From assembly GCF_051014445.1 (NCBI RefSeq), contig NC_135143.1, positions 8,866,001 through 8,930,000 of the forward strand: DNA of 64,000 nucleotides, read 5' to 3'. Made by a program: the position numbers and the translations under genes. This stretch comes from Colletes latitarsis (lineage: Eukaryota; Arthropoda; Insecta; Hymenoptera; Colletidae). The notes under the pieces were generated by a model that was not told the DNA's origin, made no database searches, and saw only the letters and a program-made list of their open reading frames with translations. Shown here piece after piece: positions 36,761-49,640 of this stretch (the first letter of the stretch is position 1; the number at the start of each line of letters is the position of its first letter).

Positions 36761-37494
36761 TTTATTGCGACTCGGGTGCGTGGGCTGCTAGTAATTCCTC
36801 GACGATTATTGCGTTCGGGGGTTGTTTTACTTGGACCGTCACACATTCGAGTATTTGCTCCGAAAGACAATTTTGTCGAAATGATTTCGGAGAAAAACAA
36901 ATTGTTGTCTCTTAATTCATAGTCTTTCATTACTACAACATGGTAAGAAATATTATTTGGACCTCCTGTTTGATGCAAGTTGACATTACTGTAATAGAAC
37001 AAAATTTTTTAAACCTTTCGTTATGAAAGAATACATTTTTAAACAGCCCTGATTACATTTTGTCTGTTAAGAACAGTTTTTAAAATCTGTGCCTTCTAAC
37101 ACGATGAAAATTTACATCGACGTTTTATATTCAAGATTTTTAGCAAAAACAATCCATAGATAATGATGGTTAACCTTTCAGAAAACTGTTTTAAATAAAT
37201 CTTAGTGTGATTTAAGTTTTACGTGAAAAAGTTAAATGAAATTTATTTCATTGCATACTTGAACCACATTAATACATTATTTAAGTTTGATTTATTACAT
37301 TTATTCTTTCTGCACAATATCGTTTAATAAGTACACAATAAACATTCGATTTGCTTCTTAGAAATATTAGAATTTAAGAAAATGTCGTCCATTTTAGCAA
37401 CCTTCCCCTAACTAATCCATGTCCTAAGCGAAGTTACAAACATGTTACGTTATTGTAATAAAAACAAGCTACTATATGTAATAGAATAAAGATA

Positions 37495-37764
37495 TTATTC
37501 AAAATGGCTACCATGCGCAGTGATGCAAGCTTGCAAACGACGCGGCCAATCGATTATCGCGGCACGTACGTTCTCGAAGGTTATTTCAGAAGCTACTTTT
37601 GCCAGGGCGTTCTTAAGACTACCCAAATTTCTATAAGTAACTTTGCATTACTTCTAGAAATCTGACGTCTCCAAATCTGACCACAGTTGATCATCATCGA
37701 GTGGGTTAAAATCTGGGCTTCTAGAACGCCAGTCCTCGGCCGAAATAAACTATGAGAAATTGTT
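37495..37764 (-). pseudogene. Decayed mariner-like transposase C-terminus
   Basis: On the minus strand one continuous frame of 90 codons ending in TAA (37495-37497) reads FISAEDW, then SPDFNPLD, then LWSDLE, then NLGSLKNALAKVASEI, then AAIIDWPRRLQACI and GSHFE. The SPD-NP-D block carries the last catalytic Asp of DDxD mariner-type transposases. The WP-RL-ACI---G-HFE tail is the conserved C-terminus. At least three in-frame stops interrupt it, one before FISAEDW and two before NLGSL. Upstream, towards 37800, the similarity fades. The N-terminal DNA-binding half is absent. It is an inactive remnant of the same family as 31208-31414. Confidence 0.85.
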
Positions 37765-37922
37765 CTATGGCTACTTTTGTGTTGTTTTCGTTCCACAAGC
37801 TAGAACAAAGTTAGATCGTCGAGTTTAGAAAAGAGTCGAAATTACAAGCAGAGAAGTCACTGCTTTAACAAATATTTGGTAATTATTTTCAGAAACTTAC
37901 GTCCCATGGATATTGTGGAATC

Positions 37923-38223
37923 TTAACCCTCCATAACCCAACGTGATTTTAAAGTCACATACCCATTACGTACATAATTTAAGTTTGATTTAATTCCATT
38001 GCCAATATGTACCAATTAAAGTATCAAAGGAAATAGTATAACCTACAAGGAATTAATACAAAATAATTATTTTGTGATATCTCACACCAGGGTGAGTACA
38101 GTTGAAAATTTGTGCTTATTAAAATATATCTTCCAATTTATATCTCGTTGTTAGTATTTATCAATGATCATACTGTATAATTTTTTTTAGAGACTAAACA
38201 TAATTTGGGCTATAGAGGGTTAA
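37923..38223. mobile_element. TTAA-flanked MITE (293 bp)
   Basis: The left end TTAACCCTCCATAACCCAA and the reverse complement of the right end TTAACCCTCTATAGCCCAA form about 15-bp TIRs with TTAA duplications. This is a piggyBac-type non-autonomous element. It has no coding frame. It lies about 160 bp beyond the transposase remnant but belongs to a different superfamily. Confidence 0.8.
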
Positions 38224-39119
38224 GTAATCTGAGTCACATATAGTTGTTGATACATGCAGCTTTGGAGTATTTGTATTCGTTATTATTGTTTTCTGAAGAA
38301 AACTGAACCAACTCTAGACATTTACAAGCAAAAGGTAGCGTTTAAAAAGTTTATAATAATTATAAGGTATTGCTCATAAAGTTACACATTCGAAATACAG
38401 GTTACTCAGGACTCTAACTTATATAATGTATCTCGAGATTCCTGGATGAAATGTAAGTTTTTGCAAATAATTACGTTTCTTGTTCGTCGTAATTATTTCT
38501 GTTAAAATTTCGTCGATATAAAAAAATCCAATGGCATTCGTAAACATGAATTTTTCCCCGATTTTCCAAAATTACTGGGAAATGAGAAAAGTAGCCCCCT
38601 GTTCGCCGCGAGTGTACCATATCATACAGCTGACAGCTTGATGGATGAGTTTGCAAAGCAGCACACGGCCTTTACTGTTTTCTAATTTATCATGGTCCGC
38701 TTGATAACTCTTGAGTTCAGAATTGGAATTGCTTTTCCCCTACAATTTCACAAAAACCAGGTAATAGTTCGTGCATGGTGCACGTGATTTGACATCATTA
38801 TTTTGTTATCTTGAAGTAAAAATAATAAAGTAGAACCAACGGTACCGCGTTATAATGTTTAAACATAACGATTTAATAGTAGACGATCTTTTTATAATTT
38901 TAAGAGATCCAGAATAATCCGAGTAACGAAATGTCAAAGTTACATCACGAACCCTTACAGAGATTCGATTCAACGATTCTATTCCCGTATCAATTTTTAA
39001 AAATAGATTTCACTCTTGTCCCTTTATATATAGTTTCCGTGTCATAGAATTTTAAGCGTTTATCAAGGTCGTGACGATCGTGATTTATCAGACTGACCGT
39101 TCTAAACGCGACGGTCTTA
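38224..39119. other. Non-coding stretch
   Basis: No gene or clear repeat is supported. Confidence 0.45.
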
Positions 39120-39121
39120 TA

Positions 39122-39505
39122 CTGGGTATTCGGCCATCCTTGGGAAAAATAAGACGAAAATCAAGAATGCCAATTTGTTGATTGCGACTTCGTTAAAAAG
39201 TTATTAACGTTTAAAGTTCCGCCTGTAGAACGGCAATCTGCGAACAACTGCGTACACGCGATAGTGGTTCTCACCCATGAGAAACTCTACTTCGCGACGT
39301 ATTGACAGTCTTACAGTTTTCTGAGTGAGGATCACTGTCACGCGTACGCAGCTGTTCGCAGATTGCCGTTCTACAGGCGGAGCTTTAAACGTTAATAACT
39401 TTTGAACGAAGTCTCAATCAACAAATTGGCATTCTTGATTTTCGTCTTATTTTGAACTCCAGAATCTGCCATTAAAATTTTTCCTAGGGGTGGTCGAACA
39501 CCCTT
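39122..39505. mobile_element. Family 1 short palindromic variant, copy C (384 bp)
   Basis: The ends (CTGGGTATTCGGCCATCCTT and a right end reading GGTCGAACACCCTT) and the subterminal GACGAAAATCAAGAAT match family 1. TA lies on each side. The interior lacks the modular core. Instead it has a long inverted repeat in which GTAGAACGGCAATCTGCGAA on the left is mirrored on the right, so almost the whole element is one hairpin. The left end has lost about 25 bp of the usual subterminal sequence. Confidence 0.85.
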
Positions 39506-40029
39506 TATAGAATAATAAGTTTAGAAAGAGGTCTATCGACGATTCGAATAGCTCGATTACGCGGAAGTCTCGACATCATATCCAAGTTTAGCGAACGTAG
39601 GTTGGATCGATTCTTTTTTTATCTACGTTAAAGTAACTTGATTATAAACGTTTTCAATCCTACAGAAGTTAGTCGCATACGGTAATCTGGCGTCGCCACG
39701 TATGGAATATTAATCGTCATGTATAATTAAGCAACATGCACAAATGGGTATCGATCTGTGTATAAAACCGACTCCATACATTCGGCACTCCTCGCATGAC
39801 GAGCCAGCGTAAGGCATAAATAAATATATATTGTCGTTTGGAAATTTTTACAGACAAATCTACGTAACTTGCCAAATAAATTACAAAATATTTTTTATAA
39901 AACGATCATGTAATTTCATAAAGTGTTTACGCGTCGTCTAAAAGTGCATGCACAAAATTACAAATCAGCAAAATTGTATAAATAAAAGTTGATGGTTGCA
40001 ATTAATTGTATCTTTACAAAGAGAACGTA

Positions 40030-41624
40030 CAGGGTGTTCGGTCACCCATAGGAAAAATTTTAATGGGAGATGCTAGAGGCCAAAATGAGACGAAAATCAA
40101 GAATACCAATTTGTTGGTTGAGGCCTCGTTAAAAAGTTATTAACGTTTAAAGTTCCATACTGACCGGAAAATTTTCCGGCGAAATTAAAAAATTTCAAAA
40201 CATTCTGAAAAAATTATTTTTGGTTGCGAGGATCAATTACAATCATTTTTGGTCGACAGAAATACTCCCGAAATCCTACTCAGTTTCGAGAAAAAATTCC
40301 TTACTGAAAATATAATTTCTGGCCAGAAATGTCTGCCCGAATTTTCATGCGAATCTTTAAAACATCATAACTTCCGAACGGATTGAAGGATTTTAATGTT
40401 TAAAAAAGCAAACGACGCGCATTTTAATGGTGAATATGTACAAATTGCAAAAATATTCGGAAAGTTGATGCTTGATCCCGCAAAATAAAAAAAACCCCAT
40501 AAAAATGGACCAATTTTCAAACGTCCATAACTCCCACAATAGTGAATATATTTCAATGAAACTTTTTTCTGAAGTTGAGCTCATGGGTACCTACAAAAAA
40601 GTATTAGACAAAATTTCCGTGAGACGTCAAACAAATTTATTAAAAATGAAAAACGAATTTTTAAGAAAAATCGACAGGGGGTAAGTGCCTAAATTTTTCG
40701 GCGAAACAAAATTTTTTCAAATAGTTCTGAAAAAATTATATTCGGTTGCGGGGGACAATTACAATCATTTTTGGTAAATAGACATACCCCCGAAATCCTA
40801 ACCATTTTCAAGAAAAAAATTCCTTACCGAAAATATAATTTCGGGCCAGAAATATCTGCTCGAATTTTCATGCGAATCTTTAAAACATCATAACTTCCGA
40901 ACGGATTGAAGGATTTTAATGTTTAAAAAAGCAAACTACGCGTATTTTGGTGGAGAATATGTACAAATCGCAAAAATATTCGAAAAGTTGGTCCTTGATC
41001 TCGCAAAATGAGAAAAACCCCATAAAAATGGTCCAATTTTCAAACAGCCATAACTCCTACAATTGTGAATATATTTCAATGAAACGTTTTTCTTAAGTAG
41101 AGCTCATTGGTACTTACAAAAAAGTATTAGACAACTTTTCTGTAGGGTATCAAACAAAATTACTAAAAATGAAAAACGAATTTTTAAGAAAAATCGACAG
41201 GGGGTAGGTGCCTAAATTTTCCGGCGAAATTGAAAAGTTTCAAATCATTCTGAAAAAATTATTTTTGGTTTGCGGGGGTCAATTTCAACCATTTTTAGCC
41301 AATAGACATACCCCCGAATTCCTACGCAGTTTTGAGAAAAAAATTCGAGTAGGTGTTGAAATTTTTCGGCGAAATTAAAAAATTTAAAATCATTCTGAAA
41401 AAATTATTTTTGGTTATGGGTGTCAATTACAATCATTTTTTATGAACACGCATACCCTCGAAATCCTACACACTTTCGAGAAAAAAATTCGCATAGGTGG
41501 ACAAATTTTATTAATAACTTTTTAACGAAATCTCAATCATCAAATTGGTATTCTTGATTTTCGTCTTATTTTGGCCTCTAGAATCTTTCGTTAAAATTTT
41601 TCGCAGGTGTGGCCGAACACCCTG
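40030..41624 (+). mobile_element. TA-flanked element, family 1, copy B (1595 bp)
   Basis: Ends CAGGGTGTTCGGTCACCCAT and (reverse complement) CAGGGTGTTCGGCCACACCT are flanked by TA at 40028-40029 and 41625-41626. Like copy A it contains two copies of the roughly 400-bp core (about 40308-40700 and 40820-41222) separated by the roughly 120-bp module, with two more modules before the right end. Short frames in the core repeat those of copy A. No transposase. Confidence 0.85.
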
Positions 41625-42269
41625 TATAACAAGCTCGAGTAAAGTATTTTCAACGTTCGACTATCGCTCTAGGAGTATTTGTGATATTTTTATTGGGATC
41701 TTCGTACCATTTTCAGGGATCGTGTTGGGTTTTGTAATAAGCTGACACATTCGATATAAATGTCCAAAATAAATGTATATTTAGAAGTAAGTTAAAGAAA
41801 CACGCGTGTATACATAGGCGACGCGTGCTCTCCGGGAAACATATTCGGACTGAACAAAAGAAATACAAAACAATATATGTTACGCGACACCCATCGACAT
41901 TAAACGCTATTGTATCGATGACCATCATCGATTCTCTAACAGGTCGAAACAATCGTTCCGCGCGACAAAAATATTTCGATTTCTTCGTTGGGAAAAGTGA
42001 CTGCTTAGACGTCTAATGGGACCGTTACTTCGTCTATTAACTCGGGAGCCTACGTGCGTTTAGCATAACGATGAAAATGCTTTTAACACCTGGTAATCTG
42101 TCGAAGATAATCCTTTGAGCTCGCTGTGTCACATTGTGCGATATCGCGAGGAGAAGAGGCAGGGTGGAATAGTGGCGCAATTTGTCAGATCTATAAAGCG
42201 ACCGCGAAGTAGGTAGAGCCACTGATGGATGCTCAACTTAGAAACGTAGTAATATGACTCGTAACGCAT

Positions 42270-42314
42270 TTCCAGCGCCACCGCCATCGCCATCGTCATT
42301 GTCATTGTCATCGT
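42270..42314. repeat. Imperfect (GTCATT/CATCGC) microsatellite
   Basis: Runs of GCCATCGCCATCGTCATTGT and further GTCATTGTCATC units form an imperfect 3/6-bp repeat. Confidence 0.75.
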
Positions 42315-42568
42315 GACAGCGTAAAGTCGAATAATGGACGGGACTGCATGAACTCTGCGTGTGTGCGAATGATGTTAAACGGAAACGAGACACAGATCGA
42401 TATTTGACGTGGGTCTGCAATACTTAGTTTGCTGAATTTGCTCGCTGATGTTCGACGTTGCGTTTATACCTGACAGAAATATAGCTTCTATTTTAAAAAT
42501 TTTCACATTAAACATTATTACATTCAGGGAATCCATATATAAATTTTAAGGTCTTCGTAAAACTTTAT

Positions 42569-42586
42569 TTGAACCACGTGGTTCAA
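42569..42586. promoter_or_regulatory. 18-bp perfect palindrome with central E-box
   Basis: TTGAACCACGTGGTTCAA is self-complementary and centred on CACGTG, the bHLH (Myc/Max, CLOCK/CYC, USF-type) core site. Function is inferred only from the motif. Confidence 0.35.
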
Positions 42587-43199
42587 GTTAACTAATTTGG
42601 AACCTAACATAATGTCTCAAGCATCAAGCGCAAGGATCTCACTAAATTTAAATAATAAATAATTACTAATAATTAAAATAATGTAGAAAAATCTTTTATT
42701 AAAATTATTTTGTACTTGAATTTCAATTCTCGATTATATGTTTTGAAAATTTACTTACTGTGTTTGCTCAATAATTAATGATTTCTTCCTAAAACCTATC
42801 ATTCAAGTTTCTTTAGTGAACATTTCAATTTATGAAAAGCTTAGGTGGGGCATAGCACAAAAAAGGTTGGGAAACACTGATATAAACCGTCGCAATGGAA
42901 TTATAAATATTTAATTCACGACTGAAGAGTGTCGATAATGTATCTTGACAAAATAATTCTATTCCGTCGTCCAGATCAATCTTTGTTCGAAGCTATTATC
43001 CAGCCGCCAATCGCGATATAAATAAATAATCAATTTTCGCCTCGAACCGATTCTTCGAAATACTTCGTCGATGACAGTAACACGCCGCGGAGTAAAATAA
43101 AAGCGTCCGTTGTAAGAGTTTTCATAATTTGAATGGTATATGAGGAAACGGTCAGAACTTTTGCAATTACCTAACATTACAATATAGCCTATCAAACGA

Positions 43200-43580
43200 A
43201 GTGAAAGTTACGCCGACAAAAGAGATCTGGTGTCTCTGCTCGGTATTGTTTGCGCCCGTTTGCCGATGTTTTAGCTTCGAAATTCATTCTCAACGACGCG
43301 ACGTCCCCGTTGTCGCAAGGAGTTATACGAATACTAACGCTACAACCCCCCGTCGCAAGACGAAAGGGTGACGCGGGGCGGAAGACGAAAGGAAAAGTTT
43401 CTCTCCCCCAGCGACCTACTTCTCGCGTCCATCGTGTTTTGTCGCGGACTCCCGTCTCGTGTTCGTGGGCGTTGTTTACAGCGAAGGCCCTTTTGCAAAC
43501 AGGCAGGAAGGTCTTTGTGAAAGGGTGATTATAATCGAGTGCCGCTCGCTCTCTCTCTCTCTCACACACACAGCAGAGTT
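43200..43580. other. GC-richer patch with CT/CA microsatellite
   Basis: The patch is open on both strands (minus 43192-43569, plus 43250-43528) without recognisable domains. It ends in (CT)7 at 43549-43562 directly followed by (CA)5 at 43563-43572. Possible regulatory sequence. Confidence 0.35.
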
Positions 43581-44199
43581 TTTCTTCGTCGATCGGCCTA
43601 CACAGTGCTGCGAATAATTATAAACTCAAACACTTTTCCTGCTATCTTCCTGTAATATTTCCAAGAAACAACCGACACGTTCATAGTTTGACAGTAAGAA
43701 CTTTCGTACGTAAACGGCATTCTGTTTTTGTAAGGTAACTGTCCCAGTAACTGGTAGTTTTCTTAATGTTGAGAAAAGAGGTTGTACGGTGTCTGTGAAT
43801 TTTATAATATAATACTATTATATAACTCAGTCGATAGTAATAAAGATTAAGACTATTCGCTAAATACTAGATGAAAGGTTGAGTTTACATTTTTTCACAG
43901 CCTGAAATACAATTTTAAGAGACAATCTTTGTCGTGTGTTACGATATAAAAATACACAAACGGTTATATGGTTGGTTTCATTTAATCATGCGCCGTACGT
44001 ATCTTCGTTCTTCGTGGATATAGCGCGCAGCTCATAAACCTAATCAGTAATCGAAGTATTATTGTCATCGCTCATCTACAAATTATACTGTTCTAGAGTG
44101 GATATCGATGCCGGAGTTATAAATTCTCGAATAGCTTGGGGCTGATTGCAGCGCGCCATTTTGGTTGGACGATCGTATAAAACTAAGTAGTAATCAGAG

Positions 44200-44330
44200 T
44201 TAGACACGATCGATTACATTTGTAATTATTGCTGGATTACGATTACGATCGTTGCTGGCTGCAATGACGTTTACGATTGTAGTCGTTGCTTCGATTACAT
44301 TTCCAACTGTTATTGTTGATTGCATTTTGT
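44200..44330 (+). repeat. Cryptic GATTACGATTGTTGCT-like repeats
   Basis: Irregular recurrences of CGATTACATTT, GATTACGATTACGAT, TTTACGATTGTAGTCGTTGC and CGATTACATTTCCAACTGTT are spaced about 20-30 bp apart. Low-complexity decayed tandem sequence. Confidence 0.4.
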
Positions 44331-44560
44331 CAATCTCTGGCAGCAATTATCTTTGCTTCATTTTCCTTCGACCCTTTTGTCTGTGCAAGGTAGTTACCGT
44401 GCAATGTATCTTTAGTGCCCGAGTCCCGGTGAAAAACGATCGATTTAATTGCTGCGCGGTTACACAATGGAAGAAAGTAGGTTTCTTCCCTGTCGCATGC
44501 CAACTTAATGCAACGATGGTATCCGCAAGAGCGACATTGCGCAACAATTTCATCTCTATA

Positions 44561-44690
44561 CAGGGTGTTTCAGTAATAGTGTTACAATCGGGAAAGGGAC
44601 GATTCCGTGTGAAAAACAAAATCACTTTTGTACGACATTTTGTTCTTGAAACTTTGAAAATTGGCGTGCAATAGACTACGATTAGAATAT
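44561..44690 (+). mobile_element. Single-ended CAGGGTGTTTCAG transposon fragment
   Basis: TA followed by CAGGGTGTTTCAGTAATAGT resembles a TA-inserting element end, but the internal sequence is unlike family 1. No right end was found. The right boundary is arbitrary. Confidence 0.4.
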
Positions 44691-44845
44691 TGGAGCAGAT
44701 AGGATCAGTGAATTATGAACAGACAAATTTTTAAATTTAATTATCTCGAATGCAAAGTATTTTTCAACGTATTTTTTTTTTCAAATATAATTACCACTTT
44801 CTCGATTGTATCGTGAATACTGGAATACTCTGAATAATATAGTAT

Positions 44846-45504
44846 TCCTGGGAAAAATTTTAATGGGAGATTCTAGAGGCCAAAATAAGACGAAAATCAA
44901 GAATATTAATTTCTTGACTAAGGCTTCCTTAAAAAGTTATTAAAAAATTTCAAATCATTCTGAAAAAATTACTTTTGGTTGGAGGGGTCAATTACAATCA
45001 TTTTTGGTCATTACATATACCCCCGAAATCCTACGCATTTTCAAGAAAAAAATTCCTCACCGAAAATCTAATGTGAGGCCAGAAATGCTTCCCTGAAATT
45101 CCATGCGAATCTTTAAAATGTCATAACTCCTGAACGGATTGGCCGATTTTAAAATTTCAAAATCCAAACAACGCGTATTTTGGTGAAGAATATGTAGAAA
45201 TTACAAAACTATTGGAAAACTTGTTCCTTAACTCCGTAAAGTGAGAAAAACCACATAAAAATGGTCCAATTTTCAAATAGCCATAACTCCTACAATAGTG
45301 AATATATTTCAATGAAACTTTTTTCTGAAGTAGAGCTCATGGGTACCTACAAAAAAGTACTAAACAACTTTTCCGTAGGGCGTCAAACAAAATTATTAAA
45401 AATCAAAAACGAACTTTTAAGAGAAATCGACAAGGGAGTAGGTACCTAAATTTTTCGACAAAATTAAAAAATTTCAAATCGTTCTAAAAAAATTATTTTT
45501 GGTT
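44846..45504 (+). mobile_element. Family 1 element, truncated copy D
   Basis: Starts at CCTGGGAAAAATTTTAATGG, missing the outermost roughly 18 bp of the usual end. It continues through GAGGCCAAAATAAGACGAAA, one module and one core (about 45050-45462), and stops abruptly in a module at 45504 without a right TIR. It keeps only the left half of the element. Confidence 0.8.
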
Positions 45505-47652
45505 GATTAATTCTACTCTCGTAAGGATCTATTAAATAATATAGAAACCTCGAATTGACGTTCACCTTCCAATGAAAATTAAATATTTGTATTTTCGATA
45601 TTATTTTTCGTGAATATTTTATCAACCAATGAAAATGATTCGGATTATTTATCACTGTGTGTAAAATGAAGTACAATATTTCTGAAATCCTCAAGTACAG
45701 GTGCCTTCGAAAATCTTGCCAATCCAATGATAATATTTTCCCAAAGGGATATCGAAAAATATAAAAAATTGAATATTGTGTTGGTGGTTGGCACACCGAT
45801 ACGCGTATAGCGTCTCCTTGATGTGTCAGTCGATCGCTCTCTGTCGGTGGATCTCATTTATTTTCCTAGTTGGACGGTTCGTGAGTGTGGACTCGAAATA
45901 GATAGGATTCTATACCTCTTCAATTGACGCCGCCTGTTCCCAAATTTTCGTCAAGAAGCGCGGGTGTATAACTTTTCCAACGCCTACTTTAATCAATACT
46001 AAATTATTCTTTCGTTTGTGTGATTCTTTGCCTTCCTTCGTTCATTTTAAAAATTATATATAATTATTGTCTTATAGAGTATTTATGGTATTACGTAAAA
46101 TGACAATTATTTATTAACCAAAATTAATCACTTGAAAACATCGCGTGTAGTTCTAAATACCAAAGTACTGCTACTCGAAGTTATAGTCGTTTTCAACTAC
46201 GTTGGCTGAGCAAAGTTATCGTGTAGTAGCCCCCAATACATATACCTCCGTCAGTGGTCTTTCTACTGCTCGCCCCGTATTTACTCCTACAGCGTTGAAT
46301 CCGCCCATTGTTTGTTTTAAAGAGAGCCAAATCAACCAAACCAGCAGCACGTCGTCTCTGTCAACCAGGAAATTAGCCTCTCAAAGAAACAAAAAAGTAT
46401 CGACGTCGATTCAGATAAATTTCATTAACCGTGACAAGATCGCCAAAGGTTGTACGATACTTCTACTGTATCAAACTGCTATAGCAAAATCCAACACTTC
46501 GTGTGCGTCGATATAATAGTTTAAACGTGTTTATCCTTGTCATAGAATATCGCCAAGGTCTACTACGAGAGAATAAGAGAGCAAGTAATATAGAACGATC
46601 ATAGCTGGCGGGAAAAATGTATTCCACCGACTAAAATAGTTGAAATGACTATAGTCGAGATTCAATGCTATGTAAAGAGCTTATCGACGCGATGCTAACG
46701 TAAAACAAATTTTATTATTATTTGTTTATTCTCACGATTAATCAGTCAGGCGTATACAGACGTTATGATTAAAGAAATCATAGCTTCCAAGAAAAATAAA
46801 CTGGACCAAAGTTTTAGGAAGATCGATGTCATATTTGATCTACATTTTTGTACAGGACAATATATTATTGAAAAATACGAAGAATATGTTAGCAACTTGT
46901 AAACTTGAACACACGAAGCAAACAATACGTTTGAGGCTTCTCTCCTAATCTATGGCTTGAAGCGTTTATCGAATAAATAATAATACAAACGATAAAGTAC
47001 GTCGTTCTGGAGAGTGTAACATACTTACGCTGTTGTAAAAAATGCATCGTTCTATAGTTTACGATTTTTTCTTCGTCTATAAATGAATCTGTTGGAACGT
47101 TCTGTGAAATATTTTATCAACTGCTTCGACTTGCTGAGAAAAAATGGCATTACCTGGGCATTCTAGTTGGCACCAATAATTAAAACTGTACATACCGTAC
47201 AAACAGATGATAAGAAGTGCATATACTTCGACCTAGAGGAAGAACGTACATACGTGGTCAAACGCGCTGCAAACACGTACTAACTCATTTTATCGATCTT
47301 ATATCTATTCGCCTTGCCATTTATAAATTATTTTACGTGCGACCTTAATACTTCTCTTTGCTGCTAATGTGACAATCGAGCATTTTATAATAGAACAAAC
47401 CTCGTTAAAAAATTTGAATTTTCAGGGGAGGAAAAAAATGTATACACTTTAGTAACCGAATGCCTTTATTTGAAAAAAGCAAAGCGGACCCAATCTTTGA
47501 ATTTTTATGACATGGGTTGGTTAGTATTCGTAATTATTTGTTTCAAATTAAAAGAAGGATTTCAAAATTGTTACATGGTACGTTTGAGATATATTATTTA
47601 ATTTCGAATAATTATAATATTCAATTTAACGTAACGTTTATGAAAGAAACTA
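45505..47652. other. Non-coding stretch with one unrecognised open frame
   Basis: An ATG-less frame (46187-46516, plus) gives a Ser/Thr-rich translation with no domain; its upstream stop is TAG at 46184. A TCAGTC Initiator-like motif at 45826 lacks a DPE at +28. A GTGAGT occurs at 45881. Nothing firm is supported. Confidence 0.35.
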
Positions 47653-47654
47653 TA

Positions 47655-48695
47655 CAGGGTGTTTGGCCACCCCTGGGAAAAATTTTAATGGGAGATTCTA
47701 GAGGCCAAAATAAGACGAAAATCAAGAATACCAATTTGTTGATGAAGGCTTTCTTAAATAGTTATTAACGTTTAAAGTTCTACCCGTGCTGAATTTTTTT
47801 CTCAAAAGTGGGTAGGATTTCAGGAGTATGTCTATTGATCAAAAATGATTATAATTGACCTCTGCAACCAAAAATAATTTTTTCAGAATGATTTGAAACT
47901 TTTCAATTTCGCCGAAAAATTTAGGCACCTACCCCCTGTCGATTTTTCTTAAAAATTCGTTTTTCATTTTTAGTAATTTTGTTTGATACCCTACAGAAAA
48001 GTTGTCTAATACTTTTTTGTAAGTACCCATGAGCTCTACTTAAGAAAAAAGTTTCATTGAAATATATTCACAATTATAGGAGTCATGGCTGTTTGAAAAT
48101 TGGACCATTTTTATGGGGTTTTTCTCATTTTGCGAGATCAAGGACCAACTTTTCGAATATTTCTGCGATTTGTACATATTCTTCACCAAAATACGCGTAG
48201 TTTGCTTTTTTAAACATTGAAATCGTCCAATCCGTTCAGAAGTTATGACGTTTTAAAGATTCGCATGAAAATTCGGGCAGATATTTCTGGCCCAAAATTA
48301 TATTTTCGGTAAGGAATTTTTTTCTCGAAGCTGAGTAGGATTTCGGGGGTATATCTGTTGACCAAAAATGCTTGCAATTGACCCCTGTAACTAAAAATAA
48401 TTTTTCCAAGACGATTCGAAAGTCTTTTTTTTTACCCGAAACTTTCAGCACTTACTCGAATTTTTTTCTCGAAAGTGGGTAGGATTTCGGAAGTGTGTGT
48501 ATTCACCAAAAATGATTATAATTAACCCCCGCAACCGAAAATAATTTTTCCAGAACGATTTGAAATTTTTGAATTTAATTGTTAATAACTTTTTAACGAA
48601 GCCTCCATCAACAAATTGGTATTCTTGATTTTCGTTTTATTTTGGCCTCTAGAATCCTCTATTAAAATTTTTCCCAGGGGTGGCCGAACACCCTG
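47655..48695 (-). mobile_element. TA-flanked element, family 1, copy E (1041 bp)
   Basis: Ends CAGGGTGTTTGGCCACCCCT and (reverse complement) CAGGGTGTTCGGCCACCCCT are flanked by TA at 47653-47654 and 48696-48697. The core and modules read in the opposite direction to copies A, B and D, with one core (about 47925-48322). The TIRs are among the best preserved of the family. Confidence 0.85.
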
Positions 48696-48697
48696 TA

Positions 48698-49640
48698 TAT
48701 GTAGATTTCAATTTTGATTTTAACGAGCTACAGTTGCATCTAAATTTATTTTAAATTTTTAATAGGACAAAATAATCAAACAAAAGGAGCGTGGTTGCTG
48801 TTAAGTAATAAATTGGAAAAATTTAATTAATATCAAATAATGTACACAAATGTTTTCAAAGTGAGTCAGTAATCATCATTAGATTTTAATATCAATTGAT
48901 ACTAAATGATCTATACGTTGCAACAGATACGTTCGAAACTTAATGAAGGCCAATGACAAGAGAAATCATCAGTGGCACTGTCTAATGCATCATGATTAAC
49001 GATAACGTCGACACATTTCGTCGTGATGTATCGTGCCGAAAGTTTTCCGCTACGCCATATTGCCTCGTAATAATACATATATGGTTTCTGCGACTGTAAT
49101 CATGAATGATTGGGTCATTAGACTGCTGGTTGGTCTACCTGATGCTATTTCGATCCGTTATTTTCGTGGCTTTCAATCAGCATTCAACCCTTAGTAGGCA
49201 GGTGGTTCGGGACAAATGCAATAATCATTCTAACTCAGATTTTAAGAAGGAATTGTGCATAAAATGTTACGTATATTTTAAAATTTTTACCTAACTATCT
49301 ATACCTATAATACAGTAACATAAATACAACCACATATTAACAGAGCACGTAATTTTCTATATGAACATGTGACACTACTGGCATAATTATTAATATTAAT
49401 AACGTAGAAAATATATACCTAATAAAAATTTGTTTTAAAATCATCTCAAGTGCGATCAAATATATCGATGAACGCTTGAAAATTATTATCTGCGCATATA
49501 CCAGTTTTGAATTTGTTCTTCGTGTGATCAGGCGATTTTTAGAATAATTTAAAATAAATGTCAAGGCAAGAAAACTGAAAGAAAATTACATTGAACCATA
49601 GTAGAGCTGTAACGTAATCGTTAAGATTGCAACCATTTAT
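48698..49640. other. AT-rich non-coding stretch
   Basis: No gene or repeat supported. Confidence 0.45.

Larger units (their letters stand above)
41627..43190. other. Non-coding stretch with simple repeats
   Basis: No gene. It contains a CATCG/CATTGT-type trinucleotide-hexanucleotide repeat at 42270-42314 and an 18-bp palindrome at 42569-42586. Confidence 0.45.

Noticed and set aside
38742..38770. AAAACCAG|GTAATA as a ratchet site
   Set aside because: Weak pyrimidine tract and a non-consensus donor.
44252..44674. 140-codon plus-strand frame with hydrophobic N-terminus
   Set aside because: It runs through cryptic simple repeats and into a transposon end, so it is not a gene.
46187..46516. 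Ser/Thr-rich open frame considered as a gag remnant or exon
   Set aside because: No ATG, no CCHC or other motif, no clear splice sites.
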